Source of the DNA: Lobosporangium transversale
Taxonomy: Eukaryota > Mortierellomycota > Mortierellomycetes > Mortierellales > Mortierellaceae
DNA: 64,000 nucleotides
NCBI RefSeq assembly: GCF_002105155.1
Contig: NW_019028991.1
Span: 558,001-622,000 of the forward strand
Reading direction: 5' to 3'
This document shows positions 35,612-46,583 of the stretch, piece after piece. Under the pieces are notes generated by a model. It made no database searches, was not told the origin of the DNA, and was given only the letters and a program-made list of their open reading frames with translations. How positions within the stretch are numbered: position 1 is the first letter of the stretch; every line of letters starts with the position of its first letter. Made by a program: the position numbers and the translations under genes.

Positions 35612-35952
35612 GTTGCTTGCGAAAATGATTTGACAACGAAATGAAAAGACAATGGTAGCGCCTACCGTGGTAATTTGGAGAAATAGAGCAAGATAGATAT
35701 ATGATTATTTGCATGGAAATAAATCCTTTATTGTTAAAGCACGTGCCTCCTGGTGCCCAAATTTCCTGATTGGATACCCACTGCCTGTCAATTGTTGCTG
35801 ATTGCAAAGAGCACAGCCCACTGATGTTTTGTTACAATCGTGCAAACAAAACAACTTGCCCAAACAACTCGCTCTCTTGTTTCGCCACCTCTCCGTCTGC
35901 TCACTGTCTTTCTATTTCCTCTTTTCATTCCAACAAATCCTAGCCCTATTAC

Positions 35953-38013
35953 ATGCAAACAATGATGTCATCCCGTCGAAGACGACAGAGACTTATCACT
36001 TCCACGACTTCATTCTCCACTCAAAGAGCACTTTACATTGTCGAAATTCTTGAACACATTCTCTCATTTGTCAGTCAACATGTTCTCCGTAATATCACAT
36101 GCCTTGTCTGCCGCCAATGGAACGCTTTATCTCAGCGCTTTATGCTTTATGAAACTCTTTGGGCCTCCAACTTCCAGCCAGAGAGACGCCTTGATGTCAT
36201 GACCAAATTTTCACACTGTCAAATCCTCACCTTGACCCCTGATGCTCCCGAGCGACGTTCACTCCCTTATACTTGGCCTAACGCCAGCCATGGTCAACGA
36301 CAGATTGCCTGGCGCGAGGTCCTTAGCCATCTTCAGAATGCTTCTAAGGAGCAGCAACTAGGCATGATCAGGGTTCTAAATTTAAGGGGATACTTAGACG
36401 TCCGAGTCTTCCATAGAATTGTTGAACAGTGTCTAGCCTCGCAACTTGTGGTTTTGCAATTCGAAGCTTTCAAACCTGGTGATTACTTTTACCTGGAGAA
36501 AATACTGAAAAATTGTCCTAGACTTGAAGTATTGAAGGTAGAACCACAATCTGACAATGTGCACGAGCAAGCTATTCCAGGCGCAAGCCGTGAGGATCCA
36601 GCTTGTGTTCGAGAAGCAGTCACTGCCTTACGCGAACGACAGGTGATTGAACCATTGGAATGGACAAATAAATTGCGTCTCAAAACCCTGGTCTTGTGTA
36701 GACCCATGGTATCTCAACGTGTACTTCAGGCGATATTAGGAGCATGTCCAGATATCAAGGTACTCAAGTTGATTTCCGTGATCGAGCGTGCCTCCAATCC
36801 GTTAGGCATTAGTCCTTTCGTCGCCGGAGGTTATGACGCACATACAGCTTACCAGCTATTGCATGGTACCTCGCCATTTGATCTTGAAATCCTCATCGCG
36901 CATATTGCTCGATCTTGTCCAGCGCTACACACATTTCATTTCTCACTCGATTCACGGAAAATCTGTCCTGAGACCCTGAGACTTATCCTGAGTCGTCTTC
37001 CTATGGTCCGACACTGGAGTTTTGCTACGCGTGATCTTTTTGATCCTATTATGCTTCCCTTGGTTCACAGCAAGGCTGTTATCTTGAATCGGCTGACGAC
37101 ACTGGAGCTCAAAGGCACAGGGCTCTCGGACCCTGATAGATCAACCAGTGTTCTGAGTAAAACCCTGCATGAGTTCTTATGTACCGCTCCTACACTTGTG
37201 CATCTTATTGCACCAACTGTCACTTATTATACTGAATATCTTGATCTCAAGAAAGCACTTGTTGGATCCAAAGATACCCATCCAAACACGCCTCGAGCAG
37301 ACGGTCGTTTTTGGGCATGCCGATCCCTTAGGACTTTACACCTTGAGGTCCGTGCTCGGTTTGAGTCTGATACACTACATCATTCACGCGTTATCTTTGG
37401 ATACCTCACTCGGGTGACACCTTGCCTTGAGGACATACAGCTTCGTCGACCATATCTCTCTTTTTGGCTTGCAGGTGGCCTATGTCTACTGTCCAGACTC
37501 CATAATTTAGAAAAGCTCAAACTCTGCTGCAGATCCTACACAGGGTTTCATGAATCAGATGTGCTGGAATGGATCAGACGAGAAGGCCATCCTTGGGGTC
37601 GAGTCAGTACAAGTAAGATTGCGGTGTCATCTAGTGTAGCAGATACAGCGCGCTTAAGTTGCAGGATGGCGATGATTAGAGCAGGGCTGATATCTGCACC
37701 AATTAGCTATCATTTGCCTGCAAGCTCATCGTCGTTGTCGATATCAACTCTCACATCTTCGATGATGGTGGCATCAGAACTCCAGATGAAGGACTTTGCG
37801 AATCTGGGGGATATGAGGGATATTGACGAGCTACAAATAGAGCGAATGCTGCAATACCAGCGTGGGCAACCGTGCTGGCCTAAACTTGAGAGTTTCACGG
37901 TCGTGCACGATGGTTGGACTAACACAGATGTGACAACGGGTATCAAGAAGCTACGTCCTGATATCCAATTCCGGATTGAGACCCAAACTTACCATCCGAA
38001 CGAATACAGCTAA
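35953..38013 (+). CDS. F-box protein with LRR-like repeats
   Basis: Probable substrate-receptor subunit of an SCF ubiquitin ligase. Intronless, 686 codons. Residues about 28-75 match an F-box (IVEILEHILSFVSQHVLRNI then LVCRQWNALSQRF with the WxxL-type end). The rest has repeated short beta/alpha units typical of divergent fungal LRRs, for example QLVVLQFEAFKPGDYFY, NCPRLEVLKVE, KLRLKTLVLCRP, ACPDIKVLKLIS, PCLEDIQLRRPY and RLHNLEKLKLC. Such single-exon F-box/LRR genes form large, fast-evolving families in Mortierella relatives. The target cannot be guessed. The start could also be one of two ATGs four or five codons downstream. Confidence 0.8.
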   Translation: MQTMMSSRRRRQRLITSTTSFSTQRALYIVEILEHILSFVSQHVLRNITCLVCRQWNALSQRFMLYETLWASNFQPERRLDVMTKFSHCQILTLTPDAPERRSLPYTWPNASHGQRQIAWREVLSHLQNASKEQQLGMIRVLNLRGYLDVRVFHRIVEQCLASQLVVLQFEAFKPGDYFYLEKILKNCPRLEVLKVEPQSDNVHEQAIPGASREDPACVREAVTALRERQVIEPLEWTNKLRLKTLVLCRPMVSQRVLQAILGACPDIKVLKLISVIERASNPLGISPFVAGGYDAHTAYQLLHGTSPFDLEILIAHIARSCPALHTFHFSLDSRKICPETLRLILSRLPMVRHWSFATRDLFDPIMLPLVHSKAVILNRLTTLELKGTGLSDPDRSTSVLSKTLHEFLCTAPTLVHLIAPTVTYYTEYLDLKKALVGSKDTHPNTPRADGRFWACRSLRTLHLEVRARFESDTLHHSRVIFGYLTRVTPCLEDIQLRRPYLSFWLAGGLCLLSRLHNLEKLKLCCRSYTGFHESDVLEWIRREGHPWGRVSTSKIAVSSSVADTARLSCRMAMIRAGLISAPISYHLPASSSSLSISTLTSSMMVASELQMKDFANLGDMRDIDELQIERMLQYQRGQPCWPKLESFTVVHDGWTNTDVTTGIKKLRPDIQFRIETQTYHPNEYS

Positions 38014-38089
38014 AGAATGAAAAAAAAAAAAAAAGTGCATGAAAAAAGATTATGGATGATGTTTATTACTATTATGATGATGATGGTGA

Positions 38090-38695
38090 TTATGAGATGA
38101 TTCTGAGCTCCTGTTTACGTCCAGCAGCATATCTATCCTTGTAACGGTCCCAAATGGATAAAACCTCATCGATGTACTTTTTCTGAAGTTCTTGCAACTG
38201 TTCTGTCGATGGACTACCTTCAACTTTTTGTACATGAATGGGTTTCCCAACCACGATATACACTGGTTTCCGGCGAGGCAATATCCCGACTGCATCTATA
38301 GAATATACAAATGAGAATGAGGAAAAAAAGGAGGGGCAAAAGAGGTGAGTGTTTGAGAGGCAAAAGTGTAGAGAGGATGAAAAATAAAATAAAGTTATCG
38401 GCTGAAATGATCACTTTGACAAGATAAATGTGCATTAAAAAGATTAAACTCAGACGAACGCTGACAATTTTTTTCTCACATTGAAAAATGCCTCTTCCAT
38501 TGAACATGGGTAATGTAAATCCGCATAAGCGTTTAACAAGCTGCTGCACTTGATATGTCTTGCTGTCGTCCTTGGCACTGAAGACCTCGTAGAGATCGTT
38601 TTCTCCAAAGGCTACTGTCGGTACCAAACTAGCACTGTTTAAAAAGAAAACGACAAACATTCATTTTAATGCATTTGCATATGAATGCTCAAACG

Positions 38696-38732
<37 letters not shown>

Positions 38733-39494
38733 ATTCACGAGGGCCAGTTTGATAAAGCCCAGACGTTTCTTGAGTGTCAAGTCGAGTGTGCCTGGCTTAC
38801 ATGCCAAGCTTTCTTGGGCTCCTCCAATCACAATGGCAATGGAGTTACCTGGGCCTGAGTTTAGCACATGCTCGCATGATGCCTTCGATACGCTTGCACA
38901 GCCATGCGCCATAAGGTAATCACGATAGAATGGAATCTGAAAATTAACTTGAAGGGTTAACAGTCGTGGATGAATCCCCGGAAATCGCTTTGAAAAGTTC
39001 AATCCATCCGTTCCAAATGTGCAAAATGCGCCCATAGAAAGAATACCATGTGGATGATATCCAAAGATATAGTTCTTGGAGGGGTCCAATTCCCCTTCCT
39101 TTCAATCCAGCAAATAGTGTATGTGTAGATTATACAAGTAACAAGTAACAATAACAACAATAAGCACCAAAGCATTATCAGTTCATTCTTTGTTTGTGAT
39201 GAAATTTTTCGCAACAGAACCTACTTTGATAAGTGTCATGGGAAAGTACTGAGCGAAATGGATCCAGATCCGCCTTTTACACCACCATTCGATTCTACGT
39301 CCCCCTCTTTCGGGAGCTCTGTCCAGCATGAGGACCCATAGGAGGTAGATGATGATTAATGGCCACAGATATTTGATTGTACAGAGGTAAAAGAACAGTA
39401 ATGACGAGAAAACGACGGCTGAAAACCAAAACAGGACCGCCGCTGTCTGTACTCGGCGTTTGACCGGCATTCTTAATGGAGCAAAAAAGGTCAT
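38090..39494 (-). CDS. DGAT2: Diacylglycerol O-acyltransferase 2
   Basis: Makes triacylglycerol from diacylglycerol and acyl-CoA in the ER/lipid droplet, the final step of oil synthesis. Four exons, about 340 residues. Exon 1 (MTFFAPLRMPVKRR) carries two closely spaced hydrophobic segments, WFSAVVFSSLLFFYL and PLIIIYLLWVLML, and WWCKRRIWIHFAQYFP. Exon 2 has the catalytic YHPHG motif (NYIFGYHPHGILSMGAF) followed by TDGLNFSKRFPGI, and later VIVIGGAQESL-type sequence (IAIVIGGAQESL) and RLGFIKLALVNG. Exon 3 gives SLVPTVAFGENDLYEV and FNGRGIF. Exon 4 gives RKPVYIVVGKPIHV and ends IIS. The order and motifs match fungal DGAT2. An A-run (T on plus) of about 30 bases lies in the second intron beside the donor. 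Confidence 0.96.
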
Positions 39495-40845
39495 CGTTAA
39501 AGGAAGGGGGATTTCAGGGCAACTGGAAGACTAGTTTAACTGTCCTATATGTCGTTTGTTTAATTAAATGTTTCAAAAAATTTAATTAAGGTACAAAAAT
39601 TTTAAACAGGCAGGAAAGCGCTTGGTTGATGGAATGTGTAAAGAATGAATCGTGCGAATGAAAAGACTGAATGTAAAAACCGAAAAAAAAAGGTCAACAA
39701 GGCTTGTCAAGCAATAAGGGCGGTGATAATGAGAGAGAAAAAGAAAGAGAGAAAATGAAAAAAAAAAAAAAAAAAAAATGGTCATTAAGCTATTTACTTA
39801 TGGAAGAGCATGATAGTACACTTAATGAATAATGAATAATGAACAAGTCTAGATGGGCGAGTATTCTTTGCAAATGATTATCGATACGCACATGTACAAA
39901 TAGAATTTGATCGGGAATTGAAAGCCAAATGCTTAAACGGCGTTGAACTGCAGCCGTGTTGAAGGGAGATGGTCGTGCGCTAAGAATGTAAGTAGAACCT
40001 TAAAAGCAGACAGACATGGGCTCAAATAGGAACGTGCACTTGACAGAGTGTCTTCTGTGAAAAAAAGGACATGCTGGGCCACGAGACGACTTGTCGCTGC
40101 GCTATGCTGTCCCATGCGCGTAGATAAATAATAAACATCTTGATATTTCAACCCATGGCTCATTTTACTTGCTTACTTGTGCATTTGATCAAGTACTGCA
40201 GCATCCAACACTACGTGTATTCTCCATGTCCGTGCTTCTTAATCTGATCCAAAGACGCGACTCTGAAAAAAATGTTTTTTTTTTTTTTTTTTTTTTTTTT
40301 TTCCTCAGTTGAATATACTCCGTATACATACAAAACTCAATGGTCTATTTATGCTGTAGAAACCATGCCGAGCAATTTCTTTTGAGTTCTTCAGTTTGGT
40401 TCACAATACCATGTCTGATATCACATTTGTTTGCTCCATATCCCATAAGACAATGCCCAATTCTGATGTCAGAGGTATCTCTCAAGAGATTGATTCCGCC
40501 ATGGAAGTTCATGATGTTATTCGAGAAGAGTATTGATCTACCGGATATCAAGCCCCTTTGATTTACACCCGAGCTGGCGATGACTTGTCATGCAATCGTG
40601 ACCATGGGTTGTGGTGAAATCTGCTCTTTTCTCTGAACTTCTGATATTGGACTGGTCTATTCCTTATCCAAAGGACAAACCAATCAAAGGGGTTAGGAAG
40701 CTCGGGCGCGAAATCGAGCTCAAGATTAAAGTACTCATAATAGAGAACCACACAAATAAAAATAAAAATGAAGATGAAAAGTATTATTTTTATTACAAGT
40801 TAGACTCGGAGTAAGCATTATAAATCAAAAGTGTATCGGATTGCT
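39495..40845. other. Intergenic region with protein-like minus-strand scraps
   Basis: No intact gene. Small minus-strand frames at 39933-40163, 40345-40551 and 40563-40751 have protein-like composition (for example FHGGINLLRDTSDIRIGHC) but no shared frame, no family resemblance and no convincing splice sites. They may be remnants of a decayed gene. A T-run of 28 bases lies at 40275-40302. Confidence 0.35.
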
Positions 40846-41682
40846 TCACTCTTTATCATCTACTCTTTCGTCTTTTGTTGTTTGTTCAATTGATGCAGCT
40901 TCTGCTACCGCCGCCACTGCAATCGTTGCATTCTGTTCTTTAGCAATGATTTGAAGCTTCTCAGCCTGAGATAGCAGTCTTCCTTGGTTCTTCATCTTTT
41001 CTTCTCGCTCACTATGCCGATCCGTCAGGAACTCGGTATGGGGTCGAAGGATCACCGTGAACTTGAACAACTCCTCTGCAACATCCACAACTCTCTGACG
41101 GAAATCACTTGGTTTCATCCGATCGTCTTCATCAAACTCGGTCCAAGCCTTGGGTACAGATGACTGATTTGGGATAGTGAACATGCGCATCCATCGCCCC
41201 AAGATCCTTAACGTATTGACGGCATTGAAACTCTGCGATCCTCCATTAACTTGTGCAATCGCTAACGTTCGTCCCTGAGTTGGTCGAACGGATCCCAAGG
41301 CTAGTGGGATCCAATCGATCTGGTTCTTAAATACTCCAGTGATTTGACCATGCTGCTCTGGTGAGACCCAGACATGTGCATGAGACCATTGACTCAGCTC
41401 TCGAAGCTCTTGAACCTTAGGGTGGTTCTCTGAGACGCCGTCCTTGACGGGTAATCCTGTTGGATCAAAGACCCGAACATCAGCGCCTAATCGATCCAAG
41501 ATCCTCGCAAACTCGTACGCTAATAGCCTAGAGAAGGATCGCTCCCGAAGAGAGCCATAAAGGACAAGAACATTGATCGGAGCGTACTGCTTGCCGAATG
41601 TTTGCAATTCTGTCAGGTTCAACTTGGATACCCAGTCGTTGGACATGTTTTTGAGGATTTGATAGGGCTTGTAGCGCTGCAT
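40846..41682 (-). CDS. arsH: ArsH-type NADPH-dependent FMN reductase
   Basis: Flavodoxin-fold oxidoreductase. Bacterial ArsH oxidises trivalent organoarsenicals and has quinone/azo reductase activity with NADPH and FMN. The conserved line is complete: [20 protein letters not shown] (FMN phosphate loop GSLRERSxS), [100 protein letters not shown] and [11 protein letters not shown] single exon of 278 codons with a C-terminal Ala-rich extension. I chose the ATG of [12 protein letters not shown]; an in-frame frame upstream crosses an A-run and is low complexity. No arsenite pump, ArsB/Acr3, reductase or methyltransferase gene is near. Confidence 0.95.
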   Translation of the reverse strand: MQRYKPYQILKNMSNDWVSKLNLTELQTFGKQYAPINVLVLYGSLRERSFSRLLAYEFARILDRLGADVRVFDPTGLPVKDGVSENHPKVQELRELSQWSHAHVWVSPEQHGQITGVFKNQIDWIPLALGSVRPTQGRTLAIAQVNGGSQSFNAVNTLRILGRWMRMFTIPNQSSVPKAWTEFDEDDRMKPSDFRQRVVDVAEELFKFTVILRPHTEFLTDRHSEREEKMKNQGRLLSQAEKLQIIAKEQNATIAVAAVAEAASIEQTTKDERVDDKE

Positions 41683-43311
41683 TTTGAGGGGAGAGAGATT
41701 TTGTCGATGAATATTGAATAGAAATGAACGACTTTCTACTCTTTTCAGGGTACGTGAATTATAAAAGGAGGATTCAAAGAGGAAAAGATAGAGAAAGTGA
41801 TAAGTGATAAAAGGGAGGTAATAAAGTAGAGAAGGTGGGAGAAGAAGGAAGGGGAGGAAGATCAGGATGAACAAAAAAAAAAAAAAAAAAAACTTTTTAT
41901 ATCTCCGTTGCAATGAGAACCTTCTCGTTGCCACGGATGAAACTGACTTTTGAAATATGACTTCTCCCTATTTGGTGCAACAAAAGAAGAAAGGAAAAAA
42001 AAAAAAAAAAAAAAAAAAACAGGAATGAAGACCTCTCGGGTTAAGGATCAATTGAAAGACAAAGATAACAGTGGTTAAATTATATCAATTCACAAGCTAG
42101 GAGAGAAAAAAAAAAAAAAAAAAAAAAACAACGCGCAACATATCCATTATGATCAATGCAATGGTATGTTTGTAGTTTGTTGTTGAGTACCCTTGTGCAC
42201 AGCGACAGTGGATGACTTGTGTCACCAAGTATCTCTTGTCGATCTGCTAAAAGACCTCACGCGTCTATCATAAATTCACATACACATGCACGCAAGCGTC
42301 TTTCTTTTGGATTCATACTACACATCTCATTGCCCTCCTTAACCCACAATTAATATTATAGAGTATTATATTTATAATAAAGGAAAAGTGTTGGTACAAA
42401 TGTGATTTGTACCATTTCCAAATAATTTGCATCAAGTCAATGCGAGCAGCACATCAGCCAAAGCATAGCACTCATCACGTCCACAACTTTTTGAGAAATA
42501 ATAAAAATAAAAGATAAATTACAATAGTATCTTAAAAGATTTGATTGCCCTTGAAGAGTTAACAGCTACCAGAATAGGGTATCCGTCTGCAAATACAGGC
42601 CCACGAAGTCCTGTATTTCTCCCAAGTAAAAAATCGGGCAAAATCTTCAAGAAAAAAAAAAAGAAAAAAAATCCAATGTTTCCATACACTCCCTTGATGC
42701 TCTGAATCATGAGTAGAATCTAGGCCAAAGAAACAAAGAAAAAAAAAATGGGGGCATAAAAAAATAAATTGCCCACTACTCTATCCGAAAGCGTAAAAAA
42801 AAAAAAAAAAAAAAAAAATGCTTCCTAATCTCCGCACCCGCAGGAGATCGGGCACCCATTTTTACAGGGAACCACGTTTGCCCCGAATGGCCCGTATAAT
42901 ATAAGGCGGAACAGGACGGTCCAGCAAGTAAAAGTAAAGGGTGTCGGATAGAGATCAGCACATGGATTTAGGGTTTAATCGGAAAGGATGATAGTCAGAG
43001 CAGAGAGAGTAATAGTAACGAAACATTAGATGTATCAATCATTATAAAAAAATAAACTGCAGTCAAGTAAAATGGCACTAATAATCAAGGAGCATGAGAT
43101 GAATCGAAGAATTGCTCCTCTTCTTTTAAAAAACAAAAGCAAAATAAAGATAGAATAAAATAAAATAAAAAGATTGTGGTCGTGATATCGAATAGAGTGT
43201 GCCTCGACAAGATGAACCGCTGCTTGTTATTTGACTGATGGACCAAAAGATGGTAAGATGGTTGATGTGTTGTTGACAAAACGCGCATCAAAACAAAACG
43301 CTTCATGTCAC
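41683..43311. other. Homopolymer-rich intergenic region
   Basis: Contains A-runs of 16-27 bases near 41875, 41997, 42106 and 42796, and the ArsH promoter. Small frames here are created by these runs. No gene seen. Confidence 0.5.
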
Positions 43312-44160
43312 ATGGATTGAGGCTTGGTAAATACAGCGATCTGTAAGTTAGTCCGGAAATTCGAAACGTGTCAGTACCCAAATACTTGTGTCCAGCGTCG
43401 TGCGCCCTTTGCAGAGGGACTGGCGACCCTTCTATGGGCCTGCGCTTCGCGGGTCTCTCTTAACCCTCAATCTGAGCAAGACCGATTCTTGCGATGTGTT
43501 CCACTTCAACTGCGCCGCTGTCAAAGATATTTAGAGCGTGGGTTCACTGTCTCCAAAAAGTCATGGCAGAGAGGTCAGGCACAGAGGACACTAGTGTAAA
43601 ATTCGACCAAAGTGTTTCAAATGGCAGTATTGTTTTGTTGGCAGAGGCTCTGTGGTTTTCCTTGTAAAAAAAAAAGGTCTTATCTGTGTGACAAGGTGTC
43701 TCGTTATGGCGAGGCGCTTACCAAGAGCACCTTTACTGCTTTCAAAGACTCTGGCCTGAGACCCTCTGCGTACACAGAATTATCTATGTAAATCGGAGAT
43801 TTGACGTGCTGTAACGGCCAGATGAGATCGCATGACAAGCCCAAAATCTGCGACGATCTGCTGTAATTCTGAATCGTGCACTTTGTTAAAGTGTACTGCC
43901 AAGAATTCGTCCAAGAGTCGCATAGCGTGGGCCCGATGTTTCTGTAATTGAGATAACCACTTCACTGAGGCCGAGGCAACTCAAGAGAGGGTACTTTGTA
44001 TTGTTGATCTGGGCTCTTAGGATGAAGAACATGTTCGGTGAGGATGTTATCGTCGTCAGAGTTGGCTGGAGGGCGTGGTAACTGAGAACCGGCAAGCGAA
44101 GGTATAACAGTTTTGAGGGCATCAGAGAGAACAAGTGTTTTGGCCTGTGGACGATCGATG
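43312..44160 (-). pseudogene. Probable decayed multi-exon gene, unknown family
   Basis: Minus-strand blocks look coding and partly carry good splice signals but do not join in one frame. In order they are: AKTLVLSDALKTVIPSLAGS to LELPRP after a CACAG acceptor; KWLSQLQKHRAHAMRLLDEF to VTARQI; a block PIYIDNSVYAEGLRPESLKA ending at a strong GTAAGC donor; ENHRASANKTILPFETLWSN after a T-rich acceptor; EVEHIARIGLAQIEG; RETREAQAHRRVASPSAKGA; and a last exon IAVFTKPQSM after a CTAAC...TTACAG acceptor. Single-base shifts at about 43970 and 43470 seem needed. A TATA-like ATATAAAAAG lies near 44240. I do not recognise the protein. Assembly error or very short introns are alternatives to decay. Confidence 0.33.
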
Positions 44161-44588
44161 TACAGTGGTAGTGGTCACAGGTATGGAGCTTAGGAGCGAG
44201 CAGGCAGGCGGGAAAGGAGGAAGGCAATGCTTCCTTTTTATATCATGGATTGATACTTTTTTCAAAAAAGTGCAAGCAAGGGCACAGATTGGGTAGGATG
44301 GGTTGTTCAGTGGTTGAAAGACTATGACAATAACGGATATACTACAAACCCATCATAAAATCACCTCTTCATTAATGTGGAAAAGGGACCTTGTGAATCT
44401 CAGTAGAGCTGATATCTGATACATGTCACATTTAAATGTAATATTCAATGTCCTCAAAGTCTTACAATTAGTTTTCAATCATTTATTTCGACCTGCAATA
44501 CACACGCCGAAAAAAGGTTGCCCATGACTGCTGAATTTAAAGCCTATTTATTTATTATGGCAAATTTTGTCCATTTTACGGACGGAGG
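44161..44588. other. Intergenic region, no gene seen
   Basis: 3' flank of the mitochondrial kinase and promoter side of the decayed gene. Nothing supported beyond the TATA-like element near 44240. Confidence 0.4.
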
Positions 44589-46583
44589 CTACACGTCAAA
44601 GTTCTCATAAATGTTGCCAAATTTACAAAATTTGGCATAGGCATCTGTGCCGTAACCGTGCATCGTAAAAACCTTAAGATCTCCACCCCAGTACTCAGCA
44701 TAGACACGACTCATGGGAAGTCCAATACCTAAATGCATAGACTGATCCTTATACTGACGGCTTTCGCGATTCAAGTGACCTGGTTTCGACGGAGCTACAA
44801 GTTCTTGAGTGGAATCAATCACAGTTTGACAGCGCTGCGAAGACGCGTTTGAGAATGATGAGTATGAAGCTGATTTGGTACCGGTACGAGGAGGCGCATG
44901 ACGATCCAAACGCAATGTCGTCGATTCCGTAGATTTGCTACTACCTGTCGGTGGTGGTGGTAGTTTTATTCCTTCACCATCATCCTCCACTTCATCTTCA
45001 ACTCTATTTGATTCATTATAACTCCTGGAGGGCGACACCATCTGTTCCTGGACTGTGGCAGCCATCTTTGATACCTTCTCGAAATTAGCAAATCGGGCAG
45101 GGCTTTGTGAGTAAGACCAAAGATGCCGCTCCATTTCTGGATCAATTCCGCCACCCTTGTCTGAGATCCTGAAGACAATGTCCTGAGCTCCTTCACACAC
45201 TGTAATCTGGATAGGAGGTAATTCGCCCGTGCGGTGTTCTCGGGCCCCTTTCTGCATGACAAAACGCATCGAATTCTTGAGAAGTTCATATAGAATATAC
45301 TCAATATGATCTGGGATGTAAGAAAACTCCGCATCGATATTGCCGTCTAATAAGACCTTGGGTGGCTCAATAGTTCCACCGCATGCCTGACGACATGTCT
45401 CCGCTGCCAAAAGGGCTGTTCTTTCGACAATATCTCGGGGTCGGCAGTGAGTATAGATGATGCCGATGTATCCACAATCTGCCATCATGTGGTTGGGGGA
45501 ATTGAAGTTAGCAGTCAGGGAGATATGTTGCTCTGCCAGCACTCGTCTTGAGATCCTGGACCTGAGCATTTTGTTCATAAACTTGTCAATCTGATCTGGA
45601 GGAATGTGCTTTGAGGACTCCATGATTCCCAACGCCAACTGTGGAATGACTACCAAGTGATCGTTCAAGAGACCCTTGACCAACTCACAAAAGGTATCGT
45701 TCTGTTCCAAAGTCTTGATCTCAGGAACCTTGCTCAACTTTTCAAAGGCCTGCCAATAGAGATCATAGACTAGTTCGATATGTGGATTAGTTCCTACAAT
45801 GAAGGGTAGATTTTGGAAATCACGAATCCTATGGGCAAGACGTATAGGTAGCTCTGTTCGGACATAGTTGGCGGATTTGAGAAGCTTATCCTCTTGCATG
45901 TTACGGCCAAAAAAGACAAGTTGCCGGAGGGTGATTGGACTGACTGCCTGGTTGACATAGGGGTCCAGAATACGGTTCTGATAAAAGTGCTGAGGGCTAT
46001 ATCGGCGTTTTGATTGACGTGCTGATGCAGGCTGTCGGACAATGGAGGCAGGGTTATTCATCCGGAAAAGCGGAGAGGATTCTGGGGAAGTTGCCGCCGT
46101 CGATGCGGAGGGGGTAGAGGGAAACGCAGAGGCGGAGATATGAATTGGATGTGATTGATGCTGCTGTTGAAGGCCACTGGAGAGAGTAGATGGAGGAGGT
46201 GGTTGCGTATGTATAGCTGTTGCGAGCTGACTGTATTGTTTGCACGTAGTTGCGGTGGTATGTGTCAACGCTGAAGGTTTAGTTAATGCAACTGTATGTT
46301 TTTGTCTGATAACCATCCGACACCTCCCGAGCATAATGTTTAGACTGTTAGCGTTTGTTGTTGAGGTGGCTACTGCGGTTGAATCAGATATCCGTGATAT
46401 TACGTCAAAAAGACTGCCAGTGTTTGGACGAGCAGTAACAGTGCTTCTTGAAGTGACCAAGGCAGAAGAAGAAAATGACGAGGATTGAACACATGCACAT
46501 GGAAGGATATCTGAAGTAGACTGCAATCCAGTGGCTGTGCATCGCCCTAACGTGGACTGCAGGGTCTTTGGAAGCCTTGACAT
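44589..46583 (-). CDS. Mitochondrial PDK/BCKDK-family kinase with long insert
   Basis: Phosphorylates the E1-alpha subunit of pyruvate or branched-chain 2-oxoacid dehydrogenase and so switches it off. 664 codons in one exon. Residues 1-190 are Ser/Thr/Gln-rich with basic residues, an unusually long presequence. The four-helix regulatory domain starts at about 195 (YSPQHFYQNRILDPYVNQAV, then PIRLAHRIRDFQNLPFIVGT). The GHKL ATPase follows with N-box ELLKNSMR (433-440), G1 box DKGGG (475-479) and G2 box GIGLPMSR (619-626), and it ends AEYWGGDLKVFTMHGYGTDAY. Between G1 and G2, where the ATP lid normally spans about 40 residues, there are 140, so about 100 Ser/Pro-rich residues are inserted (500-615). 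The C-terminus lacks the long PDK cross-tail, so it may be nearer BCKDK/Pkp2. Substrate undecided. Confidence 0.93.
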   Translation of the reverse strand: MSRLPKTLQSTLGRCTATGLQSTSDILPCACVQSSSFSSSALVTSRSTVTARPNTGSLFDVISRISDSTAVATSTTNANSLNIMLGRCRMVIRQKHTVALTKPSALTHTTATTCKQYSQLATAIHTQPPPPSTLSSGLQQQHQSHPIHISASAFPSTPSASTAATSPESSPLFRMNNPASIVRQPASARQSKRRYSPQHFYQNRILDPYVNQAVSPITLRQLVFFGRNMQEDKLLKSANYVRTELPIRLAHRIRDFQNLPFIVGTNPHIELVYDLYWQAFEKLSKVPEIKTLEQNDTFCELVKGLLNDHLVVIPQLALGIMESSKHIPPDQIDKFMNKMLRSRISRRVLAEQHISLTANFNSPNHMMADCGYIGIIYTHCRPRDIVERTALLAAETCRQACGGTIEPPKVLLDGNIDAEFSYIPDHIEYILYELLKNSMRFVMQKGAREHRTGELPPIQITVCEGAQDIVFRISDKGGGIDPEMERHLWSYSQSPARFANFEKVSKMAATVQEQMVSPSRSYNESNRVEDEVEDDGEGIKLPPPPTGSSKSTESTTLRLDRHAPPRTGTKSASYSSFSNASSQRCQTVIDSTQELVAPSKPGHLNRESRQYKDQSMHLGIGLPMSRVYAEYWGGDLKVFTMHGYGTDAYAKFCKFGNIYENFDV

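Noticed and set aside
41683-41934. Upstream extension of ArsH ([20 protein letters not shown])
   Set aside because: The frame depends on an A/T homopolymer and low-complexity Leu/Phe/Tyr sequence; ArsH alignment supports the later ATG.
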